Of a DNA stretch of 64,000 bases, positions 20,302-28,024 are shown in pieces; the stretch's first letter is position 1, and every line of letters starts with the position of its first letter. The notes below the pieces were generated by a model, which was not told the DNA's origin, did no database searches, and saw nothing but the letters and a program-made list of their open reading frames with translations. The translations under genes and the position numbers were made by a program. Source of the stretch: Fertoeibacter niger (lineage in GTDB: Bacteria; Pseudomonadota; Alphaproteobacteria; Rhodobacterales; Rhodobacteraceae); contig NZ_WHUT02000009.1 of assembly GCF_009380135.2 (NCBI RefSeq), positions 62,001-126,000 of the forward strand, given 5' to 3'.

Positions 20302-21165
20302 CTAGTGGCGCACCGAGACGCCTTCGACCGACAGTCCGTTGCCGCGCGAGGCGACGTAAAGTTCCAGCGCCTTGAACTCATCCGAGTTGGGCTTGAACGT
20401 CTCGGCCCGGGTGTCGCGCACGCAGCCGACAAAGCGTTGCTGCGCCGACAATATGCCCGCGTCTTTCAGCCGGTAGACGGGAAAGCCGTTGACCTGGCCC
20501 TGGCTGAGGTGGTCGGCGCGGATGTAACGGCCCTGATTGTCCTCGTGGCACGACGCGCAGGACATCTCAAGTTGCCCGAACCGGGTGTAGTAGAGTTCCT
20601 TGCCCTTTTCCCAGAACGAGGCCGCAGCGCCGTCGATGGCCACATTCACCGGCATGCCCCGCGACTGCATCGAAATCAGGGCCAGCATGTCCTTCATCTG
20701 GCTGCCGGTCCAGCCCCAGGCCTCCAGCCCCATGCGGTCGGTCACGCAGGCGTCGACATAGTTTTCAACCGTCATCAGCGCACCGGTCTTGGCATCGACG
20801 CGCGGCGTCGTGGCGCGCAGGCCCGCCATCGACTCTGGCCCTTCATGGCAGCCGGCGCAGCTTTGCCCATCCGTGCCGATGGTCGCATTCCACAGATCCA
20901 GCCCGCGGTCGACAAAGACCATGCCCGGATTGTCGAAATCGTCCCGCTGCAGGTCGCGCGTTTCATCCTCGCGGTAGTGCCAGCCGGAATAGATGGTGTC
21001 GACTGTGTCTTTCAGGAACTCCGGCGCCGGTGCGGTGGTCACCAGATCGACGGTGCCCTCTTCGGCCTCGACGACCAGTGTGTCTTCGACCGGATCGGCG
21101 GCCACGGCCCCTGCAAGCGCAAGTCCAAGCGTCAAGGTGGCCCAAGTGGTGGCTGTGCGGTGCAT
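20302..21165 (-). CDS. soxA: SoxA, diheme c-type cytochrome of SoxAX
   Basis: 287 aa with a signal peptide (cleavage near AVAADP). Both haem motifs are present, CAGCH near residue 107 and CASCH near 205, so this is the diheme SoxA type. FVGCVRDTRAE near residue 250 supplies the cysteine that ligates the active-site haem and becomes persulfide-modified. With SoxX it conjugates thiosulfate to the SoxY carrier. Follows soxZ by 29 nt. Confidence 0.94.
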   Translation of the reverse strand: MHRTATTWATLTLGLALAGAVAADPVEDTLVVEAEEGTVDLVTTAPAPEFLKDTVDTIYSGWHYREDETRDLQRDDFDNPGMVFVDRGLDLWNATIGTDGQSCAGCHEGPESMAGLRATTPRVDAKTGALMTVENYVDACVTDRMGLEAWGWTGSQMKDMLALISMQSRGMPVNVAIDGAAASFWEKGKELYYTRFGQLEMSCASCHEDNQGRYIRADHLSQGQVNGFPVYRLKDAGILSAQQRFVGCVRDTRAETFKPNSDEFKALELYVASRGNGLSVEGVSVRH

Positions 21166-21194
21166 GGCTGTCTCCTCCCCTGTTCGCCTGACCG

Positions 21195-21524
21195 TCAGCC
21201 GATCGCGATCGGCTTTGTGTCTTCGTAGATCGAGCCGTCGTCGTCATACCAGGTGAACTTGAACTCACCCGCGGCATCGACCTTGGCCTCGAATTCGAAA
21301 TAGGGGTTGGTAGAGACCGCCGGGTCGATGGCCACATCAATCACGTTCATCCCGTTCAGATCGCAGGTGAAGCGATTGATGATCTTGCGCGGAATAAGGT
21401 TGCCCTCGGCATCCTTGCGCTGACCGGATTCCATCGTGTGCGAGACCAGCGCCTTGATGGTGACGACTTCACCAGCGGCGGCGGTCTTGGGGGTTTTCAC
21501 CCGGGGTTTGACGTCTTCAGCCAT
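21195..21524 (-). CDS. soxZ: SoxZ, sulfur-carrier partner of SoxY
   Basis: 109 aa, no signal peptide, as expected because SoxZ is exported by riding with Tat-targeted SoxY. Typical sequence: RVKTPKTAAAGEVVTIKALVSH, then TMESGQRKDAEGNLIPRKIINRF and a C-terminal beta-sandwich strand FTWYDDDGSIYE. Follows soxY by 18 nt. Confidence 0.95.
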   Translation of the reverse strand: MAEDVKPRVKTPKTAAAGEVVTIKALVSHTMESGQRKDAEGNLIPRKIINRFTCDLNGMNVIDVAIDPAVSTNPYFEFEAKVDAAGEFKFTWYDDDGSIYEDTKPIAIG

Positions 21525-21542
21525 GGTTTTCTTCCTTCTTTC

Positions 21543-21962
21543 TCAGCCGCCGCAGCCGCCGATGGTGACCTTGACGGTGGCCTGGGCCTGGACGATCGAG
21601 CCATCGGCCATCTTGGCCATGGCGACGACGTCCTGGGTCTTGGCCAGACGGATGCGGGTGGCGGCGAACTGCCGGCCTGCGGCGGGGCCGAAGGCAAAGG
21701 TCGCCACCGCGGGTTCAGGGTTGCCCGAGGCGAAAAGGATGATCGCCACGGCACCCGGCGCATCAACCGATACGGGCACGGTGTTGCCGTTTTCGGCAAT
21801 TTCCGGCGTGGTGAGGGTGATGCCACCCGTGCCGGGGGCAGCACCCCCGGTGAAGGCAGCGGTCAGCTCGTCCATGGTGGCGGCGGCGGACAGGCCCGGC
21901 AGGGCGGCAAAGGCGATGCCGCCGAGGCCAATGGTCAGGGCCTTGCGTCTGGTCAGGGTCAC
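21543..21962 (-). CDS. soxY: SoxY, sulfur-substrate carrier protein
   Basis: 139 aa. Tat signal MTLTRRKALTIGLGGIAFAAL; the mature protein ends in the diagnostic flexible arm GGCGG, whose cysteine (C137) carries the sulfur substrate through the SoxAX, SoxB and SoxCD steps in the periplasm. Between soxX and soxZ. Confidence 0.96.
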   Translation of the reverse strand: MTLTRRKALTIGLGGIAFAALPGLSAAATMDELTAAFTGGAAPGTGGITLTTPEIAENGNTVPVSVDAPGAVAIILFASGNPEPAVATFAFGPAAGRQFAATRIRLAKTQDVVAMAKMADGSIVQAQATVKVTIGGCGG

Positions 21963-21994
21963 GGGGTTGTCTCCTTTCTGGGGCGGTCAGCCCG

Positions 21995-22468
21995 TCATTC
22001 CTTGAGGGTAAGAAGGTAGGCCACGACATCCTCGATCTGCTGACCGGTCAGGATGGGCGGCAGGTCGCCTGCGGGCGCCTTGCCGGTGTAGCCGCCCCCG
22101 GGGCGGATGAAACCTTCGGTCTTGTAAAAGGCGGGCATGAAGCTGCCCTCGAAGGTCATCTTGGCATTGGCAACTATGCCGCGCAGCTCGGCCTCGCTCC
22201 AGCGGTCGGCGACGCCGTCCAGGGGCGGCGCGATGTCGCCGGGAAACTGCACATCGGGCAAAGCCGCGATGGTGTGGCAGGCCACGCAATTGCCAAGGGC
22301 TGCGGTCGTCATCACCGTTATCCCGTTGGCCGGGTCGCCGGGCGTAGCTGTCAACGAGGTCTCGATCTTGCCCTCGGTGTAGGCGACGTCGGTGGGCGCA
22401 GTCTCAGTCAAGGCTGGCGTCGCGAGAGTAACACTCATCGCGGCGGCCAGGCACAGCTGGCGCGTCAT
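21995..22468 (-). CDS. soxX: SoxX, monoheme c-type cytochrome of SoxAX
   Basis: 157 aa from ATG 22468, which follows GGAGGAAGACC. Signal peptide MTRQLCLAAAMSVTLATPALT; one haem motif CVACH near residue 69; a probable axial methionine in FEGSFMPAFYK. Forms the thiosulfate-conjugating SoxAX complex. The 111 nt upstream region before soxW is AT-rich and carries a motif shared with the soxV/soxS control region. Confidence 0.94.
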   Translation of the reverse strand: MTRQLCLAAAMSVTLATPALTETAPTDVAYTEGKIETSLTATPGDPANGITVMTTAALGNCVACHTIAALPDVQFPGDIAPPLDGVADRWSEAELRGIVANAKMTFEGSFMPAFYKTEGFIRPGGGYTGKAPAGDLPPILTGQQIEDVVAYLLTLKE

Positions 22469-22550
22469 GGTCTTCCTCCCTGTATTCCTCCGTATACCAC
22501 TATGGGAGGGAATCGAGCATCGGGCAAGAAAAATATAGCAAGAAAGCAAT

Positions 22551-22558
22551 ATCTATAT
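22551..22558. promoter_or_regulatory. Candidate Sox regulatory motif upstream of soxX
   Basis: The 8-mer ATCTATAT (reverse complement ATATAGAT) lies in an AT-rich gap that stands out from GC-rich surroundings between soxW and soxX. The same 8-mer occurs in the soxV-soxS intergenic region. Dual promoters (before soxV and before soxX) controlled by SoxR are known in related sox loci; equating this motif with a SoxR half-site is inference. Confidence 0.4.
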
Positions 22559-22579
22559 AGTTGCGTCGGTTGAGCGGGT

Positions 22580-23137
22580 TCAGCCGCCCGTCGCCATCCG
22601 CTCGGCCACGAATTTCTGAAAGTTTTCGCCCGACTCGTATCCCTTGTCGCGCACCCAGATCAGCAGGGCTTCGGTCGTGACCGTGCCGAACGCGCCGGGC
22701 ATCATGGCGACGGCCGCATCAGGGGCCGACATGGCATCGCCCACCGTCTCGGGCAGAAAGATCAGTGTGGGGGTGAACATGACGCCCCAGCGCATCGCCA
22801 TCTCTTTTCCCGACAGGGAAGTGCCATCGAAATCGGTCACCTCTACATCGCCGAACAGGTTCATCTGCACGACGAAATAGTGATCGCGGATCAACTGGTC
22901 GATCGCGGGATCGGTGAACACCTTTTCATGCATTTCGGTGCAATAGATGCAGCCGCGCTGTTCGAAGACGATCAGCAGCCGCTTGCCCTCGGCTGTGGCC
23001 TCGGCCAGATCGTCGCTCAGATCTTTGAACGTCTCGCGCAGCCAGGCGGGCTTGTGCAGCCCGTCATCGCCCAGCTCGACAGCAAGGGCCGGGGCAGCAA
23101 AGGCAAGGGCGAAAGCAAAGGCAAGGCGGCGCAGCAT
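22580..23137 (-). CDS. soxW: SoxW, periplasmic thioredoxin
   Basis: 185 aa. Signal peptide MLRRLAFAFALAFAAPALA; thioredoxin-like domain with active-site CIYC in VFEQRGCIYCTEMH near residue 61 and cis-Pro region FTPTLIFLPE. Receives reductant across the membrane from SoxV to keep Sox thiols (SoxYZ) reduced. ATG 23137 follows AAGGAA; the open frame upstream is out of register with known SoxW and overlaps soxV. Confidence 0.92.
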   Translation of the reverse strand: MLRRLAFAFALAFAAPALAVELGDDGLHKPAWLRETFKDLSDDLAEATAEGKRLLIVFEQRGCIYCTEMHEKVFTDPAIDQLIRDHYFVVQMNLFGDVEVTDFDGTSLSGKEMAMRWGVMFTPTLIFLPETVGDAMSAPDAAVAMMPGAFGTVTTEALLIWVRDKGYESGENFQKFVAERMATGG

Positions 23138-23148
23138 GGCAGTTCCTT

Positions 23149-23886
23149 TCAGGTGAGTGTGGCGGACCAGTTGAAGTTGCGGATCATCCATTCGGCGATC
23201 AGGTTCACCGTGTTGGTGGCGATCAGGATGCCGAAGACGATCAGCATCACCCCCATCGCCTTTTCGACATGGCCCATCAGCGCCCGATGTCTGGCGACCC
23301 AACCCAGGAAAGGCCCGGCAAAGAACGCGGCAATCACAAACGGCAGCGTCATCGACAGACCATAGATCAGCAACAAAAGCCCGCCGCGCCAGAGGTCGCC
23401 CATGCCAGATGCGACCATCAGTATCGCTGCCAGCGCCGGGCCAACGCAGGGCGTCCAGCCAAAGCCGAAGGCGAGGCCCATCACATACGCCCCGGCCAGT
23501 GTGCGGGGGTTGGCGGTGGATTGGGCGCGCGCCTCTCGATACAGGAACCCGATGCGCAGGATGCCCAGAAAATGCAGGCCAAAGACGATCAGGATCGCGG
23601 CGGCCACATAGGACAGCGGCTCTTTCCACTGGGCGAAGTTGCGGCCAAGGGCGGTGGCGCCCAGACCCAGCAGAACAAAGATCGTGGTGACGCCGATCGC
23701 AAAGGCCAGTGCCTGCACCACCAGCCGACCGCGCGCGCCGGGGGCGATGGTGTCGCCATCGCGCAGCTCACGCACCGACAGGCCGGCCATGTAGGACAGG
23801 TAAAAAGGCACCATCGGCAGGATGCACGGCGACAGAAAAGACAACAGCCCTGCCAAGGCCGCCCCACCGAATGAGATGTCAAGCAT
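23149..23886 (-). CDS. soxV: SoxV, CcdA-type membrane thiol-disulfide transporter
   Basis: 245 aa with six predicted membrane helices. The two transport cysteines sit in FLSPCILPMVPF near the N-terminus and FGWTPCVGPALA in the centre, the CcdA/DsbD-beta signature. Passes electrons from cytoplasmic thioredoxin to periplasmic SoxW. ATG 23886 (MLDISFGGAAL) gives the usual length; the frame extends to 23922 without a ribosome-binding site. First gene of the long minus-strand sox transcript. Confidence 0.93.
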   Translation of the reverse strand: MLDISFGGAALAGLLSFLSPCILPMVPFYLSYMAGLSVRELRDGDTIAPGARGRLVVQALAFAIGVTTIFVLLGLGATALGRNFAQWKEPLSYVAAAILIVFGLHFLGILRIGFLYREARAQSTANPRTLAGAYVMGLAFGFGWTPCVGPALAAILMVASGMGDLWRGGLLLLIYGLSMTLPFVIAAFFAGPFLGWVARHRALMGHVEKAMGVMLIVFGILIATNTVNLIAEWMIRNFNWSATLT

Positions 23887-23927
23887 CACAGCTGCTCCCC
23901 GGGACGAGCGCCTTGCCGGCAAGGCGA

Positions 23928-23959
23928 ATATAGATTAGGATACTTCTATGTTTATGTGA
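23928..23959. promoter_or_regulatory. soxV-soxS divergent control region with shared AT-rich motif
   Basis: The 83-nt gap between divergent soxV and soxS contains an AT-rich island. ATATAGAT at 23928-23935 is identical to the inverted copy before soxX. Arms ATAGA and TCTAT, 10 nt apart, form an inverted repeat. This is the expected binding place for the ArsR-type regulator SoxR encoded two genes away; the operator call is inferred from position and repetition. Confidence 0.45.
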
Positions 23960-23969
23960 GGCTGTCAAC

Positions 23970-24326
23970 ATGGCTGCGCGCTTTCTGCTTTTGATCATGA
24001 TGCTGGTGTTACCTGTCGCGGCGCGGGCCGAGGCATTGCAGCTTTTGATGTTCGAACAGCCCGGCTGCATCTACTGCGCGCGCTGGAACGAAGAAGTCGC
24101 GCCCCAATATCCCCTTACGACCGAAGGCAAGGCTGCCCCCCTGCGGCGGTTGCAGTTGCGCGACCCGTTGCCCGAAGATGTAGCTGTGGCGTCAAAGCCG
24201 GTGTTCACGCCGACCTTCGTGCTGCTTGAGGATGGCGTCGAGACCGGGCGGATTGAAGGCTATCCGGGCGCGGACTTCTTTTGGCCGTTGCTGGCAGAGT
24301 TGATCGCGGATGCTGCCGCCGAATAG
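23970..24326 (+). CDS. soxS: SoxS, periplasmic thioredoxin-like protein
   Basis: 118 aa. Signal peptide MAARFLLLIMMLVLPVAARA; thioredoxin-fold active site CIYC in FEQPGCIYCARWNEE; cis-Pro segment VFTPTFVLLEDG; C-terminal GRIEGYPGADFFWPLL. In Paracoccus, SoxS helps reactivate the Sox system by reducing the SoxY thiol, and soxS lies divergent to soxVW, exactly as here. Confidence 0.92.
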   Translation: MAARFLLLIMMLVLPVAARAEALQLLMFEQPGCIYCARWNEEVAPQYPLTTEGKAAPLRRLQLRDPLPEDVAVASKPVFTPTFVLLEDGVETGRIEGYPGADFFWPLLAELIADAAAE

Positions 24327-24439
24327 GGCGCGCAGGTGCCAATTGTCGGGCAATACCCGACCACCGGGCCAAGAAGGGTTGCCCTTTGCGGTGGGCGCAC
24401 GCAATAACGGTTTCGGGGAGATCTCGGGGCAGAACCAGC

Positions 24440-24805
24440 GTGATCGAAGGCAAACCGCTGACAGAGGGATGGGTTGAACCGGCCGGGGGCACCACCGCCC
24501 CGGACTGCAGCGGGCTGGTCGCCAACGCAGAAGACGCCTCGACGCTGTTGAAGGCCATGGGTCATGACGGTCGCCTGACGATACTGTGCTACCTGCGGTC
24601 GGGGCCGAAAAGTGTGACCGAACTTGAAAAGCTTCTGTCTGCACGTCAGGCTATTGTCAGCCAGCAACTGGCACGGCTGCGGCTGGAGGGGCTGGTCAGC
24701 GCCCGGCGCGAGGGGCAGGCCATCTACTACTCGCTGCTGGACCCCAAGGTCACCGAGATGATCGAGGTTCTTGCGCGACTTTACGATACGACAACGCGCG
24801 GCTGA
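24440..24805 (+). CDS. soxR: SoxR, ArsR-family sulfur-responsive repressor
   Basis: 121 aa if started at GTG 24440; the frame is open much further upstream, but that part has no family likeness. ArsR-type winged helix: ASTLLKAMGHDGRLTILCYL, SVTELEKLLSARQAIVSQQLARLRLEGLVSARREGQ, IYYSLLD. C50 occupies the position of the first sensor cysteine of BigR/SqrR-type persulfide sensors, but the tail LARLYDTTTRG lacks the second one; C23 could substitute. Expected to bind the soxV-soxS and soxW-soxX gaps. The exact start is uncertain. Confidence 0.85.
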   Translation: MIEGKPLTEGWVEPAGGTTAPDCSGLVANAEDASTLLKAMGHDGRLTILCYLRSGPKSVTELEKLLSARQAIVSQQLARLRLEGLVSARREGQAIYYSLLDPKVTEMIEVLARLYDTTTRG

Positions 24806-24824
24806 ACTGCCGGAGGAGGCGCGA

Positions 24825-25871
24825 ATGCTGGAAACTGTTCCTATCGGCGTCTTGGCGGCCCTTGTCGGTCTGGCGGGCGGTCTGGTTTTGGGCCTTGCAG
24901 CAAGGCTGGGCGATTTCTGCACCCTGGGGGCACTGGAATCGGCAGCTTACGGCGAGGATCAGACGCGGCTTCGGTTGTGGGGCGTAGTGCTGGCGGTGGC
25001 GATCCTCGCCACGCAGGGTGGGGCGATGGCCGGGCTGATCGACCTGTCGGGCACCTTCTACCACGCGCTGCAATGGAGCCCGCTGGGATCCATCGTCGGC
25101 GGGCTGGTGTTCGGCTATGGCATGGCGCTGGCCGGCAACTGCGGCTTTGGCGCGTTGGTGCGGTTCGGTGGCGGCGACATGCGGTCTCTGGTCGTGGTGG
25201 TTGTGATGGGCATCTTTGGTTTCATCGCCCTTTCCGGCCCGCTGGCCCCGATGCGGGTGCTGTTGTTCCCGCAGCCCGACGCGACCGGGCCGCAGGGGAT
25301 CGTGCATGATCTTGGTCAGTTGGGCCTGCCGCCCGCCTTGGTGATCGTTGGCATGGCTTTGGCGTTTCTGGCCTGGGCTTTGGCCCATGCCCCCCTGCGC
25401 CACAGCCCGCGGCAGATCGTTTGGGGCGTTGCGGTCGGGCTGGCGGTGGCCGGGTGCTTTGTTGGCACCACCTGGCTTGCCGCCGAAAGTCTGGGAGAGA
25501 TCACTGTCGAAGGCCCGTCTTTCACCGCGCCAGTTGGGCGCACGCTGATCTTTCTGATGACCTCCACTGCCGGGGGCATCACCTTTTCCGTCGGCTCGGT
25601 GGTTGGTGTGATGGCAGGCTCGCTGATGGGTTCACTGATCCGTGGCCTGTTCCGGTGGGAGGCGTGCGAGGATCCGCGTGAGCTTGGCCGCCAAGTGGGC
25701 GGTGCCGCACTCATGGGGATCGGAGGTGTGGTTGCAATGGGCTGCTCTGTTGGCCAGGGCGTGACAGGCTTTGCAACACTTGCATGGTCGGGCCCCGTTA
25801 CGCTTGCCGCAATAGCGGCGGGCGCGCTGTTCGGTCTCCGCCGCCTCATCGGCGGATTTCAACCCGAGTAG
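24825..25871 (+). CDS. soxT: SoxT-like YeeE/YedE-family sulfur-compound transporter
   Basis: 348 aa, roughly ten membrane helices. Conserved small-residue/cysteine segments of the YeeE/YedE (thiosulfate or sulfur-relay) family are seen: LGLAARLGDFCTLGALESA near residue 25, GMALAGNCGFGALVRFGGGD near 105, and AMGCSVGQGVTGFATL near 310. ATG 24825 is preceded by GGAGGAGG. Third gene of the soxS-soxR-soxT unit; related loci encode SoxT proteins proposed to import or signal sulfur compounds. Confidence 0.82.
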   Translation: MLETVPIGVLAALVGLAGGLVLGLAARLGDFCTLGALESAAYGEDQTRLRLWGVVLAVAILATQGGAMAGLIDLSGTFYHALQWSPLGSIVGGLVFGYGMALAGNCGFGALVRFGGGDMRSLVVVVVMGIFGFIALSGPLAPMRVLLFPQPDATGPQGIVHDLGQLGLPPALVIVGMALAFLAWALAHAPLRHSPRQIVWGVAVGLAVAGCFVGTTWLAAESLGEITVEGPSFTAPVGRTLIFLMTSTAGGITFSVGSVVGVMAGSLMGSLIRGLFRWEACEDPRELGRQVGGAALMGIGGVVAMGCSVGQGVTGFATLAWSGPVTLAAIAAGALFGLRRLIGGFQPE

Positions 25872-26227
25872 GCGCGGAGCCCCGCGCGCCAGACGGCGTA
25901 ACGCCTTTGGCTTTGGCACTGGCCAACGCAGGGTTCGTCTTGCCGCAGGCTGTTCGCAATCCGGTTTCGAAGCGCATCAACAAACCCGCGGGCATCGGCG
26001 AAACAAGCGCCTTGTCCATCAAGGCGGCCACGTCACCGTTCATGTCAAACGTCGCCTCGCACAAGCGGGGGCATCGTGCGCAATTCGATCGTGCTGTGTG
26101 GCGATCTTTCAGCCCAGCTGCCGTTTTTGGTGGCATTCGGCGTTGGTCACACCGGTCTGGATCTTGCAACAGCAATCATCCAATGAAATCATGATATTAC
26201 ATAACTTTGCTTATCGGGATTGGATGA
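25872..26227. other. Gene-poor stretch between soxT and the phosphoribosyltransferase gene
   Basis: No supported gene. A minus-strand frame of about 109 codons (25846-26175) overlaps the end of soxT and has no ribosome-binding site; its tail ALASAKAKGV is reminiscent of serine-recombinase linkers, so this may be decayed mobile-element DNA. GCGCGG-agcc-CCGCGC at 25872-25887 could act as a weak soxT terminator. Confidence 0.35.
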
Positions 26228-26905
26228 TCAGACCAGCCACCCCGCAGGCCCGCGCCCCAGGATCGGGGTGCGGATCGCGCTTGTCACTGGCAGGCTTGGG
26301 GCGGTTTCGGCCAGCCTGTCGCGCCAGACCTCGCCCTGCATCATGGCGGCAGCGATTGCGCCGGGCATCACGCGCGCCCGCGACAAAAGCCGCAGCGCGG
26401 CGGCAATGGAGGTGCCGGTGCTGATCACATCATCCACCAGCAGCACCGGGCGATCCGCCAGCAATGGCAGCATCCGCGGGTCAAGATAAAGCCGCTTCAT
26501 CTGCCCGGGCGAGGTGATGGAACTGATGGGTTCGGACAGCGCGTCATCATACCAGAACTTGCGGCTCGTGCTCAGCGGCACCATGCGGGCATGGCCAAGA
26601 CGGCGGGCCAGCCCCTCGGCCAGCGGCAGGCCCAGGGTGGGCAGCCCCACCACCACGGCGGGCACAGCCTCCAGCGCCGCAACCACCGCATCGCACAACG
26701 CATCCAGCACGGCAAAGCTGGCCTGATTCAGGATGAGCGAGGCCACAGCCCGACCGGCCCCCCCCGGCAGCACACGGATCGGCAGCAGAATCTGGCGGCC
26801 GTCGGGCAAGGTGGCCGCATAGACATCCTGTCCCGCCAAGGGCCCCTCGGGCCAGGTGCCGGGCGGGTAAAGCTCTTGCCACATGTCCAGCGGTGCGAAT
26901 GTCAT
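26228..26905 (-). CDS. Phosphoribosyltransferase-family protein
   Basis: 225 aa from ATG 26905. The PRPP-binding signature VLLVDDVISTGTSIAAAL is near residue 165, preceded by a core VVVGLPTLGLPLAEGLARRLG that resembles the type I phosphoribosyltransferase fold. Base specificity cannot be read from the sequence; such proteins often sit beside purine/pyrimidine or ureide catabolism. It lies 67 nt downstream of the LysR gene on the same strand and may be regulated with the neighbouring ureide cluster. Confidence 0.78.
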   Translation of the reverse strand: MTFAPLDMWQELYPPGTWPEGPLAGQDVYAATLPDGRQILLPIRVLPGGAGRAVASLILNQASFAVLDALCDAVVAALEAVPAVVVGLPTLGLPLAEGLARRLGHARMVPLSTSRKFWYDDALSEPISSITSPGQMKRLYLDPRMLPLLADRPVLLVDDVISTGTSIAAALRLLSRARVMPGAIAAAMMQGEVWRDRLAETAPSLPVTSAIRTPILGRGPAGWLV

Positions 26906-26972
26906 GGCGGGCCTTTGTGGCAGGTTGTGCTGTTGGCAGATAACCCGCAATCCGCCCGCTGCGAAAGTCGGT

Positions 26973-27872
26973 TCAGCCTTCCAGCGCCTCCAGCGCCGCC
27001 GCAAGCTGCTGCGCGAATTTGGCCGAGGCCACCGGCAGGCTGCGCCCTTTCAACTGGCCCAGCAGCAGCATGCCCACCGGCACATCGCGGGGTGCAATCT
27101 CGCGCACCACCAGCCGGCTGTCGGGGCTGGGACGCAGGCCGATGGGTATCTGAAAGCACACGGCGTTTTCAAACAGCACATATTGCCGCATCAGCTCGAA
27201 ACTGTCGGCCTCGACCACCGGGTTCAGCCGCCGCGACTTGCCCCGCACCGCCAGTTCCAAGAGATGCCGCACGCCATATTCCGCCGTGGGTATCACATGC
27301 GGCACGTCCAGACAGTCGCGCAGGCGCAGCACCGGCCTGCCGGCCAGCGGATGCTGATCGCTCATCACCGCGCAGACAGGTTGGGGAATGGCCTTTATCA
27401 CCTCGAAATCGGCCAGATAGACCGGCTCGAACACCAGAGCGATATCGCTTTTGAAGGTGGACAGGTCATGTTCGGCCGCCGCCCTGTCGCGCACATGCAC
27501 CGAGAATGTGACACCCGGATGCTGCGCGCGATACCGCGCGATCTGGTCGGGCAGGAAATGCGGGTTCAGCCCCTGGCTGCACCCGATCGACACATGCCCC
27601 CGCCTGACGCCCGACAGGTCGGCCACCTGGCTGCGCACCCGTTCAAGGTCGGTCATCTGGCCGCGCACATGCTGCAACAGCAGTTCCCCGGCGGGGTTGA
27701 GTCGCACGCCGCGCGGCACCCGTTCGAAGATCTGCGTGCCGAATTCCTCCTCCAGCCGCTGAATTTGCCGGTTCAGCGCCGATGAGGTGATGTTCAGATC
27801 CTCTGCCGCCTTGCGGATCGAGCCTGCGCGCGCAATGTCCTGAATAAGCGAGTATGTCTGCAAGTATCTCAT
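26973..27872 (-). CDS. LysR-family regulator of the allophanate/biuret cluster
   Basis: 299 aa from ATG 27872. N-terminal helix-turn-helix at residues 15-60 (AGSIRKAAEDLNITSSALNRQIQRLEEEFG, FERVPRGVRLNPAGE); periplasmic-binding-protein-like effector domain from about residue 90. Divergent from atzF across a 150-nt region that contains a perfect inverted repeat fitting the LysR T-N11-A rule. Position resembles AtzR, the LysR activator of cyanurate genes in Pseudomonas ADP, but orthology is not shown. Confidence 0.9.
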   Translation of the reverse strand: MRYLQTYSLIQDIARAGSIRKAAEDLNITSSALNRQIQRLEEEFGTQIFERVPRGVRLNPAGELLLQHVRGQMTDLERVRSQVADLSGVRRGHVSIGCSQGLNPHFLPDQIARYRAQHPGVTFSVHVRDRAAAEHDLSTFKSDIALVFEPVYLADFEVIKAIPQPVCAVMSDQHPLAGRPVLRLRDCLDVPHVIPTAEYGVRHLLELAVRGKSRRLNPVVEADSFELMRQYVLFENAVCFQIPIGLRPSPDSRLVVREIAPRDVPVGMLLLGQLKGRSLPVASAKFAQQLAAALEALEG

Positions 27873-27893
27873 ATCGCGGCAGTTTCCCCATGC

Positions 27894-27912
27894 TGCTGCA
27901 AATAATGCAGCA
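27894..27912. promoter_or_regulatory. Candidate LysR operator between the LysR gene and atzF
   Basis: TGCTGCA-aataa-TGCAGCA: perfect 7-bp arms around a 5-nt AT centre, containing T-N11-A. It starts 22 nt upstream of the LysR start codon. A second imperfect copy, TGCTGCA-a-TGCGGCA, lies near 27958-27973, nearer to atzF. This double-site arrangement is typical of LysR control of a divergent operon. Confidence 0.5.
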
Positions 27913-28024
27913 CTCTGCTGAGAATATAGCATTGGCCGTCAGCACAAAGAAGCCGCAAGCTGCTGCAATGCGGCAAGACGGGGTTTCAAATGGCATGTGG
28001 CGGGCGGATCAACCGGGGGCGCGG

